Source of the DNA: Rhynchopus euleeides | Taxonomy: Eukaryota; Euglenozoa; Diplonemea; Diplonemida; Diplonemidae | Direction of reading: 5' to 3' | Length of the DNA: 64,000 nt | Assembly: GCA_963210315.1 (NCBI GenBank) | Contig: OY723281.1 | Span: 2,232,001-2,296,000 of the forward strand | In this document: positions 54,444-64,000 of the stretch, piece after piece | How positions within the stretch are numbered: position 1 is the first letter of the stretch | Layout of the letters: every line of letters begins with the position of its first letter | Notes under the pieces: model-generated | Databases searched by the model: none | What the model was told of the DNA's origin: nothing | Seen by the model: the letters and a program-made list of their open reading frames with translations, nothing else | Position numbers and translations under genes: made by a program

Positions 54444-55627
54444 GCCTGGGTTTCCACTATACATTATAGTAACCACAGGGACCCCTGGCTGGGGGACAGA
54501 TTTTTTATCTTCCACTAATTTCTGTGAAAACTGACCGATATTCCCGGGTCGCTACCCATACCTAGCGGGACGTGGTGGTGCGTTGTCATCAGTTTTCAGC
54601 CCGTTTTCGCCGCGGAAACGGTATAAAACTACTATGGGCGATTTCCCTAAGGAATTTTCAGCCAAAAAGTTGCACTTCCCTATGGCACCCAACATGGACG
54701 GATTTTCGAGTGGCTGAAATCCGAAATTGTTTTCGGGTAGGCACACCCCCCGGAAATTCCACGATCGAAGGAATTTTTTAGTTCTGAGCCGTTTCGAAAA
54801 TATTGCCGACGTCACCAAAAACCGGATTTTAGGTGGGATTTTTGGCTGGTTAGGGGAAATTCAGTGTTTTTATCAAAGTCGAACAAAATTCTGAGCAGAA
54901 AAGTGGCGGCCCCGCTTACTTTTGGGTCCGTTGCGCTCCGTTCTTTTCACCATAAAAAAAAATCTCAAAAAATTCCAAGCGCAAAATTGTGCATCTGCCC
55001 TGTAGTGGTAAAAGCCTGGGTTTCCACTATACATTATAGTAACCACAGGGACCCCTGGCTGGGGGACAGATTTTTTATCTTCCACTAATTTCTGTGAAAA
55101 CTGACCGATATTCCCGGGTCGCTACCCATACCTAGCGGGACGTGGTGGTGCGTTGTCATCAGTTTTCAGCCCGTTTTCGCCGCGGAAACGGTATAAAACT
55201 ACTATGGGCGATTTCCCTAAGGAATTTTCAGCCAAAAAGTTGCACTTCCCTATGGCACCCAACATGGACGGATTTTCGAGTGGCTGAAATCCGAAATTCT
55301 TTTCGGGTAGGCACACCCCCCGGAAATTCCACGATCGAAGGAATTTTTTAGTTCTGAGCCGTTTCGAAAATATTGCCGACGTCACCAAAAACCGGATTTT
55401 AGGTGGGATATATTGCCGACGTCACCAAAAACCGGATTTTAGGTGGGATTTTTGGCTGGTTAGGGGAAATTCAGTGTTTTTATCAAAGTCGAACAAAATT
55501 CTGAGCAGAAACGTGGCGGCCCCGCTTACTTTTGGGTCCGTTGCGCTCCGTTCTTTTCACCATAAAAAAAAATCTCAAAAAATTCCAAGCGCAAAATTGT
55601 GCATCTGCCCTGTAGTGGTAAAAGCCT

Positions 55628-56165
55628 ACCCTCAATCTCCACTTTGGTCCTGGGTAAGACGTTAAACTGCCTGGGGGGGCCGTCCCCGGACCATGACGGG
55701 TGCCTGCACCAGGAGTCTAGCACGGCCGTGGTCCAGGGCATGACCGAAAACTGCTTGGGTACCGAGGCTCCCCAGACCAGGAAGGGTGGAGACACCTGGA
55801 GTCTAAATAGTCACACCACGTCAGGCCAGACCTTCGCATTGCACTCCGCGAAGACTGCCACACAGCCGCGGGGCAGGTGTGCAGCCTGTGGAAAACCTCG
55901 TACAGAAAAGGGTCGGCGACCGCCCGCCCCCAGTCTGAGAGGCATCAGCCGAATCTCGGTGGAGGCGGGCACAAAACAAAAGGGAGAGTCGTCACTGTGC
56001 ATATCAGCACGGTCCCGCCCTCTGTGCCAGACCAACACACCACCAAAGGAAAAGAGGAAGAGGCGACGTAAGGCAATGCCTCCGTGCGGCCAGGAGAACA
56101 CGAAATAGCGACCCCCTCAACGGGGAATGCTACGAGCACGGCCAAAAATCGTTCAAATCGTTCAA
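55628..56165 (+). mobile_element. 542-bp insertion in satellite, copy 7
   Basis: 1722 bp after copy 6, the extra 40 bp being the internal satellite duplication. Confidence 0.65.
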
Positions 56166-56762
56166 GCCTGGGTTTCCACTATACATTATAGTAACCACAG
56201 GGACCCCTGGCTGGGGGACAGATTTTTTATCTTCCACTAATTTCTGTGAAAACTGACCGATATTCCCGGGTCGCTACCCATACCTAGCGGGACGTGGTGG
56301 TGCGTTGTCATCAGTTTTCAGCCCGTTTTCGCCGCGGAAACGGTATAAAACTACTATGGGCGATTTCCCTAAGGAATTTTCAGCCAAAAAGTTGCACTTC
56401 CCTATGGCACCCAACATGGACGGATTTTCGAGTGGCTGAAATCCGAAATTGTTTTCGGGTAGGCACACCCCCCGGAAATTCCACGATCGAAGGAATTTTT
56501 TAGTTCTGAGCCGTTTCGAAAATATTGCCGACGTCACCAAAAACCGGATTTTAGGTGGGATTTTTGGCTGGTTAGGGGAAATTCAGTGTTTTTATCAAAG
56601 TCGAACAAAATTCTGAGCAGAAAAGTGGCGGCCCCGCTTACTTTTGGGTCCGTTGCGCTCCGTTCTTTTCACCATAAAAAAAAATCTCAAAAAATTCCAA
56701 GCGCAAAATTGTGCATCTGCCCTGTAGTGGTAAAAGCCCGGGTTTCCACTATACATTATAGT

Positions 56763-59700
56763 AACCCGCAAACCCGCAAACCCGCAAACCCGCAAACCCG
56801 CAAACCCGCAAACCCGCAAACCCGCAAACCCGCAAACCCGCAAACCCGCAAACCCGCAAACCCGCAAACCCGCAAACCCGCAAACCCGCAAACCCGCAAA
56901 CCCGCAAACCCGCAAACCCGCAAACCCGCAAACCCGCAAACCCGCAAACCCGCAAACCCGCAAACCCGCAAACCCGCAAACCCGCAAACCCGCAAACCCG
57001 CAAACCCGCAAACCCGCAAACCCGCAAACCCGCAAACCCGCAAACCCGCAAACCCGCAAACCCGCAAACCCGCAAACCCGCAAACCCGCAAACCCGCAAA
57101 CCCGCAAACCCGCAAACCCGCAAACCCGCAAACCCGCAAACCCGCAAACCCGCAAACCCGCAAACCCGCAAACCCGCAAACCCGCAAACCCGCAAACCCG
57201 CAAACCCGCAAACCCGCAAACCCGCAAACCCGCAAACCCGCAAACCCGCAAACCCGCAAACCCGCAAACCCGCAAACCCGCAAACCCGCAAACCCGCAAA
57301 CCCGCAAACCCGCAAACCCGCAAACCCGCAAACCCGCAAACCCGCAAACCCGCAAACCCGCAAACCCGCAAACCCGCAAACCCGCAAACCCGCAAACCCG
57401 CAAACCCGCAAACCCGCAAACCCGCAAACCCGCAAACCCGCAAACCCGCAAACCCGCAAACCCGCAAACCCGCAAACCCGCAAACCCGCAAACCCGCAAA
57501 CCCGCAAACCCGCAAACCCGCAAACCCGCAAACCCGCAAACCCGCAAACCCGCAAACCCGCAAACCCGCAAACCCGCAAACCCGCAAACCCGCAAACCCG
57601 CAAACCCGCAAACCCGCAAACCCGCAAACCCGCAAACCCGCAAACCCGCAAACCCGCAAACCCGCAAACCCGCAAACCCGCAAACCCGCAAACCCGCAAA
57701 CCCGCAAACCCGCAAACCCGCAAACCCGCAAACCCGCAAACCCGCAAACCCGCAAACCCGCAAACCCGCAAACCCGCAAACCCGCAAACCCGCAAACCCG
57801 CAAACCCGCAAACCCGCAAACCCGCAAACCCGCAAACCCGCAAACCCGCAAACCCGCAAACCCGCAAACCCGCAAACCCGCAAACCCGCAAACCCGCAAA
57901 CCCGCAAACCCGCAAACCCGCAAACCCGCAAACCCGCAAACCCGCAAACCCGCAAACCCGCAAACCCGCAAACCCGCAAACCCGCAAACCCGCAAACCCG
58001 CAAACCCGCAAACCCGCAAACCCGCAAACCCGCAAACCCGCAAACCCGCAAACCCGCAAACCCGCAAACCCGCAAACCCGCAAACCCGCAAACCCGCAAA
58101 CCCGCAAACCCGCAAACCCGCAAACCCGCAAACCCGCAAACCCGCAAACCCGCAAACCCGCAAACCCGCAAACCCGCAAACCCGCAAACCCGCAAACCCG
58201 CAAACCCGCAAACCCGCAAACCCGCAAACCCGCAAACCCGCAAACCCGCAAACCCGCAAACCCGCAAACCCGCAAACCCGCAAACCCGCAAACCCGCAAA
58301 CCCGCAAACCCGCAAACCCGCAAACCCGCAAACCCGCAAACCCGCAAACCCGCAAACCCGCAAACCCGCAAACCCGCAAACCCGCAAACCCGCAAACCCG
58401 CAAACCCGCAAACCCGCAAACCCGCAAACCCGCAAACCCGCAAACCCGCAAACCCGCAAACCCGCAAACCCGCAAACCCGCAAACCCGCAAACCCGCAAA
58501 CCCGCAAACCCGCAAACCCGCAAACCCGCAAACCCGCAAACCCGCAAACCCGCAAACCCGCAAACCCGCAAACCCGCAAACCCGCAAACCCGCAAACCCG
58601 CAAACCCGCAAACCCGCAAACCCGCAAACCCGCAAACCCGCAAACCCGCAAACCCGCAAACCCGCAAACCCGCAAACCCGCAAACCCGCAAACCCGCAAA
58701 CCCGCAAACCCGCAAACCCGCAAACCCGCAAACCCGCAAACCCGCAAACCCGCAAACCCGCAAACCCGCAAACCCGCAAACCCGCAAACCCGCAAACCCG
58801 CAAACCCGCAAACCCGCAAACCCGCAAACCCGCAAACCCGCAAACCCGCAAACCCGCAAACCCGCAAACCCGCAAACCCGCAAACCCGCAAACCCGCAAA
58901 CCCGCAAACCCGCAAACCCGCAAACCCGCAAACCCGCAAACCCGCAAACCCGCAAACCCGCAAACCCGCAAACCCGCAAACCCGCAAACCCGCAAACCCG
59001 CAAACCCGCAAACCCGCAAACCCGCAAACCCGCAAACCCGCAAACCCGCAAACCCGCAAACCCGCAAACCCGCAAACCCGCAAACCCGCAAACCCGCAAA
59101 CCCGCAAACCCGCAAACCCGCAAACCCGCAAACCCGCAAACCCGCAAACCCGCAAACCCGCAAACCCGCAAACCCGCAAACCCGCAAACCCGCAAACCCG
59201 CAAACCCGCAAACCCGCAAACCCGCAAACCCGCAAACCCGCAAACCCGCAAACCCGCAAACCCGCAAACCCGCAAACCCGCAAACCCGCAAACCCGCAAA
59301 CCCGCAAACCCGCAAACCCGCAAACCCGCAAACCCGCAAACCCGCAAACCCGCAAACCCGCAAACCCGCAAACCCGCAAACCCGCAAACCCGCAAACCCG
59401 CAAACCCGCAAACCCGCAAACCCGCAAACCCGCAAACCCGCAAACCCGCAAACCCGCAAACCCGCAAACCCGCAAACCCGCAAACCCGCAAACCCGCAAA
59501 CCCGCAAACCCGCAAACCCGCAAACCCGCAAACCCGCAAACCCGCAAACCCGCAAACCCGCAAACCCGCAAACCCGCAAACCCGCAAACCCGCAAACCCG
59601 CAAACCCGCAAACCCGCAAACCCGCAAACCCGCAAACCCGCAAACCCGCAAACCCGCAAACCCGCAAACCCGCAAACCCGCAAACCCGCAAACCCGCAAA

Positions 59701-60738
59701 CCCGCAAACCCGCAAACCCGCAAACCCGCAAACCCGCAAACCCGCAAACCCGCAAACCCGCAAACCCGCAAACCCGCAAACCCGCAAACCCGCAAACCCG
59801 CAAACCCGCAAACCCGCAAACCCGCAAACCCGCAAACCCGCAAACCCGCAAACCCGCAAACCCGCAAACCCGCAAACCCGCAAACCCGCAAACCCGCAAA
59901 CCCGCAAACCCGCAAACCCGCAAACCCGCAAACCCGCAAACCCGCAAACCCGCAAACCCGCAAACCCGCAAACCCGCAAACCCGCAAACCCGCAAACCCG
60001 CAAACCCGCAAACCCGCAAACCCGCAAACCCGCAAACCCGCAAACCCGCAAACCCGCAAACCCGCAAACCCGCAAACCCGCAAACCCGCAAACCCGCAAA
60101 CCCGCAAACCCGCAAACCCGCAAACCCGCAAACCCGCAAACCCGCAAACCCGCAAACCCGCAAACCCGCAAACCCGCAAACCCGCAAACCCGCAAACCCG
60201 CAAACCCGCAAACCCGCAAACCCGCAAACCCGCAAACCCGCAAACCCGCAAACCCGCAAACCCGCAAACCCGCAAACCCGCAAACCCGCAAACCCGCAAA
60301 CCCGCAAACCCGCAAACCCGCAAACCCGCAAACCCGCAAACCCGCAAACCCGCAAACCCGCAAACCCGCAAACCCGCAAACCCGCAAACCCGCAAACCCG
60401 CAAACCCGCAAACCCGCAAACCCGCAAACCCGCAAACCCGCAAACCCGCAAACCCGCAAACCCGCAAACCCGCAAACCCGCAAACCCGCAAACCCGCAAA
60501 CCCGCAAACCCGCAAACCCGCAAACCCGCAAACCCGCAAACCCGCAAACCCGCAAACCCGCAAACCCGCAAACCCGCAAACCCGCAAACCCGCAAACCCG
60601 CAAACCCGCAAACCCGCAAACCCGCAAACCCGCAAACCCGCAAACCCGCAAACCCGCAAACCCGCAAACCCGCAAACCCGCAAACCCGCAAACCCGCAAA
60701 CCCGCAAACCCGCAAACCCGCAAACCCGCAAACCCGCA
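56763..60738 (-). repeat. telomere-like octamer array 3, 497 copies
   Basis: 3976 bp, exactly 497 uninterrupted octamers, the longest array of the window. Left and right joints are the same as those of array 2; only copy number differs. Confidence 0.97.
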
Positions 60739-62273
60739 CGAGAAATGAGCAAGCGTGTCTGCGTGTTGTCTGTTTGTGGCACTGGGAAGCGTCAGACGGC
60801 TGAGTCGAAGTCGCCGAATGTAGACAGTCCTGCTGTCGCTGTGTATCTCATGATCCTGTTTGTGCAGTTCTGACAGGAGGACCCCGAATGGACCTACAAA
60901 ATTTGAGGGCTGAAATTCTGCATCTGTTGATCCGCGGGGTCTACTTGAACGGAATAGTGCGCCGTTGCAGACTGCACATGGAAGCATGCAGGAAGGGTGA
61001 AGCGTCTCGCCCGCCTGCAAACACACCGTGAATTCCCACTTCGTGAACAGGTTTGATATTCGGACGACTGCCGACGGGCCCTCTGTGCAGTCATAAGTTG
61101 CACTCTCCACAACACCTGCACGGACAGTGACCTGACACACCCGCCCTCCATCCAATGCCAGTGCCGGTTGTGACCAGTGTGGCTCATGCTCGTTGCTGCC
61201 ACGCAGTGGCGCCAGACAACGGAGCTGCCCGGAGTCGCAACTGCACGTGGTGCAGCTGCCCTCAGTCTCCGTGCAGCGGGAAACCCGCAAACCGCAGAAC
61301 CTGCAGAATGGAGGAGAAAGCCGCTCCTGTGGATGTGTATGTAGTCATGTTCCAAGCGGGTAATTGATGGCAGGCTGTGTGCACTCTTCTGCAGCACACA
61401 CCACCGATCAAGCCCACCCCACGGATCGACACATCCAGAATTGCAATCCTGAAGAGCTTCAACATTTGCAGGTTGCACTCCCCCGATGCATGCACGACTC
61501 CTGCCGCTGCCGCTGAGTGCTGCCAGACAACGGTAGTGGGCACGTGGTGCAGCTGCTTCAGTCTCGCGGTGGGGCTGCACAACGCGCCCTGCAGACGGGA
61601 TCCTCGTGGTGCTGCAGCTTCTGCAGACCTGTCAGTCATCGCTATCACGCCCGTGGCAACGTTGTTCGATCTTCGAGGGGAGCCTCTGATCTTGGTGGCA
61701 TGGATGGTTGGGTTGGGCGGTCGCTAGTACCACCAGACAACAGAGGCGGGACTCGGTCGTGGCCCAGTCGGCTGCCTGAGTGCTGCCCTCCTTGTGCTGC
61801 CTCAGTCTCGGCAGGTGTCAGTCGTCACAATCACGCCTGTGAGGTGGCAACTCCTGTTGTTCTTGATCTGATCATGTGGGGTGCAAACCACAAAGGGCAG
61901 AACCTGCCAAGCCCATGACAGGCTTGTTGCATGGAGTCGAGTGCACAGACCACTGACTGCATGTTGTATGGCAAGGTGCTTGTGTGGGTTCAGAATTTAG
62001 GGCCACTGTGACTCCATCAGATCTTTGGGTCACTGTAACTCCATCTGGCAGGCCAAGATGAAACCAGAATTTCTTTTGTGCATGTTGTCCGACAGTGATA
62101 ATGTGTGGCGGACTCCGTGTCCTCGGCGTACTCAAACGACAATGGCCAGGCGTCTTCCATTTCAGTCCGTGGCTGGAATAGCCCCAGGCTCCGGCAACAC
62201 CCGTATGTGTCGGCGGCATCGGCCACACAACGATCCGATTCTATCGAAGAAATAGTGTTGCAGGCGTTTCTAA
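60739..62273. repeat. 1535-bp array flank, copy 3
   Basis: The third copy matches the other two and joins the satellite at the same base (GTTTCTAAGATATTCC). Confidence 0.85.
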
Positions 62274-64000
62274 GATATTCCCGGGTCGCTACCCATACCT
62301 AGCGGGACGTGGTGGTGCGTTGTCATCAGTTTTCAGCCCGTTTTCGCCGCGGAAACGGTATAAAACTACTATGGGCGATTTCCCTAAGGAATTTTCAGCC
62401 AAAAAGTTGCACTTCCCTATGGCACCCAACATGGACGGATTTTCGAGTGGCTGAAATCCGAAATTGTTTTCGGGTAGGCACACCCCCCGGAAATTCCACG
62501 ATCGAAGGAATTTTTTAGTTCTGAGCCGTTTCGAAAATATTGCCGACGTCACCAAAAACCGGATTTTAGGTGGGATTTTTGGCTGGTTAGGGGAAATTCA
62601 GTGTTTTTATCAAAGTCGAACAAAATTCTGAGCAGAAAAGTGGCGGCCCCGCTTACTTTTGGGTCCGTTGCGCTCCGTTCTTTTCACCATAAAAAAAAAT
62701 CTCAAAAAATTCCAAGCGCAAAATTGTGCATCTGCCCTGTAGTGGTAAAAGCCTGGGTTTCCACTATACATTATAGTAACCACAGGGACCCCTGGCTGGG
62801 GGACAGATTTTTTATCTTCCACTAATTTCTGTGAAAACTGACCGATATTCCCGGGTCGCTACCCATACCTAGCGGGACGTGGTGGTGCGTTGTCATCAGT
62901 TTTCAGCCCGTTTTCGCCGCGGAAACGGTATAAAACTACTATGGGCGATTTCCCTAAGGAATTTTCAGCCAAAAAGTTGCACTTCCCTATGGCACCCAAC
63001 ATGGACGGATTTTCGAGTGGCTGAAATCCGAAATTGTTTTCGGGTAGGCACACCCCCCGGAAATTCCACGATCGAAGGAATTTTTTAGTTCTGAGCCGTT
63101 TCGAAAATATTGCCGACGTCACCAAAAACCGGATTTTAGGTGGGATTTTTGGCTGGTTAGGGGAAATTCAGTGTTTTTATCAAAGTCGAACAAAATTCTG
63201 AGCAGAAAAGTGGCGGCCCCGCTTACTTTTGGGTCCGTTGCGCTCCGTTCTTTTCACCATAAAAAAAAATCTCAAAAAATTCCAAGCGCAAAATTGTGCA
63301 TCTGCCCTGTAGTGGTAAAAGCCTGGGTTTCCACTATACATTATAGTAACCACAGGGACCCCTGGCTGGGGGACAGATTTTTTATCTTCCACTAATTTCT
63401 GTGAAAACTGACCGATATTCCCGGGTCGCTACCCATACCTAGCGGGACGTGGTGGTGCGTTGTCATCAGTTTTCAGCCCGTTTTCGCCGCGGAAACGGTA
63501 TAAAACTACTATGGGCGATTTCCCTAAGGAATTTTCAGCCAAAAAGTTGCACTTCCCTATGGCACCCAACATGGACGGATTTTCGAGTGGCTGAAATCCG
63601 AAATTGTTTTCGGGTAGGCACACCCCCCGGAAATTCCACGATCGAAGGAATTTTTTAGTTCTGAGCCGTTTCGAAAATATTGCCGACGTCACCAAAAACC
63701 GGATTTTAGGTGGGATTTTTGGCTGGTTAGGGGAAATTCAGTGTTTTTATCAAAGTCGAACAAAATTCTGAGCAGAAACGTGGCGGCCCCGCTTACTTTT
63801 GGGTCCGTTGCGCTCCGTTCTTTTCACCATAAAAAAAAATCTCAAAAAATTCCAAGCGCAAAATTGTGCATCTGCCCTGTAGTGGTAAAAGCCTACCCTC
63901 AATCTCCACTTTGGTCCTGGGTAAGACGTTAAACTGCCTGGGGGGGCCGTCCCCGGACCATGACGGGTGCCTGCACCAGGAGTCTAGCACGGCCGTGGTC
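62274..64000. repeat. 570-bp satellite, block 4, running off the window
   Basis: Units start at 62274, 62844 and 63414. The third carries the 542-bp insertion and is cut by the window edge, so the satellite continues beyond it. Confidence 0.92.
63895..64000 (+). mobile_element. 542-bp insertion in satellite, copy 8 (cut by window edge)
   Basis: The first 106 bases of the insertion are visible after AAGCCT. Confidence 0.6.

Larger units (their letters stand above)
48351..56762. repeat. 570-bp satellite, block 3 with 1682-bp higher-order repeat
   Basis: Units start at 48351, 48921, 49491, 50061, 51173, 51743, 52855, 53425, 54537, 55107 and 56259. From 50061 on, insertion-bearing and plain units alternate, giving a 1682-bp dimer (insertions spaced 1682, 1682 and 1722 bp). 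The 1722 value comes from a 40-bp internal duplication at about 55410-55449 (ATATTGCCGACGTCACC segment). The block ends at the octamer array with the same joint as block 2. Confidence 0.92.

Noticed and set aside
28744-60738. CRISPR array
   Set aside because: The unit is 8 bp with no spacers and no cas genes nearby; it is a simple tandem repeat.

Overview
The window looks like nuclear DNA from a GC-rich, repeat-laden eukaryotic protist. The evidence is a WD40 gene with a phase-matched spliceosomal intron, tyrosine-recombinase (YR) retrotransposons of the DIRS/PAT-Ngaro kind, an RLE-type LINE, a TIR DNA transposon and about 25 kb of satellite DNA. Nothing looks bacterial: there are no operons and no Shine-Dalgarno-led gene strings. 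An alveolate or alga (for example a chromerid) is a plausible guess, but the sequence cannot prove it.

Region 1 (1-7550) is a tandem family of WD40 genes repeated with a 3553-bp period. Each period holds an apparently intact two-exon gene (498-2150 and 4051-5703: basic N-terminus, ubiquitin-like segment, WD40 propeller) followed by a decayed paralogue without exon 1 (2448-3618; 6001-6725). The second paralogue runs into an unrelated Gln-rich coiled-coil reading frame (6729-7550).

Region 2 (8036-23400) is a nest of YR retroelements. One whole PAT/Ngaro-like element (8598-13057) shows the split direct repeats A1-ORFs-B1-A2-B2. Two near-identical elements of a second family follow: an incomplete one (14306-18323) and a whole one (18518-23143). 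Around them lie terminal-repeat debris: an A-B-A set (8036-8591), an interleaved inverted set X-Y-X'-Y' (13053-13857), a 190-bp block shared by two loci, and an inverted solo A-B (23199-23389). Nearly every joint falls in a run of T (or A), which suggests a TTT(T) recombination core.

Region 3 (about 24100-28743, minus strand) is a 5'-truncated LINE. It keeps the end of the reverse transcriptase, a zinc-knuckle/PD-(D/E)XK (RLE) endonuclease, and then a duplicated OTU-protease plus zinc-finger module. Its truncated end abuts a telomere-like octamer array.

Region 4 (28744-64000) is a macro-repeat seen three times: a (CCCGCAAA)n array (218, 364 and 497 copies), an identical 1535-bp flank, then a 570-bp satellite array. 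Some satellite units carry a 542-bp insertion at one fixed site, giving a 1682-bp higher-order repeat, and one unit is split by a 1181-bp TIR transposon. The G-rich strand of the octamer can form G-quadruplexes, so the whole may be a subtelomeric or other heterochromatic block. The very long reading frames over these arrays are artefacts of a stop-free repeat.
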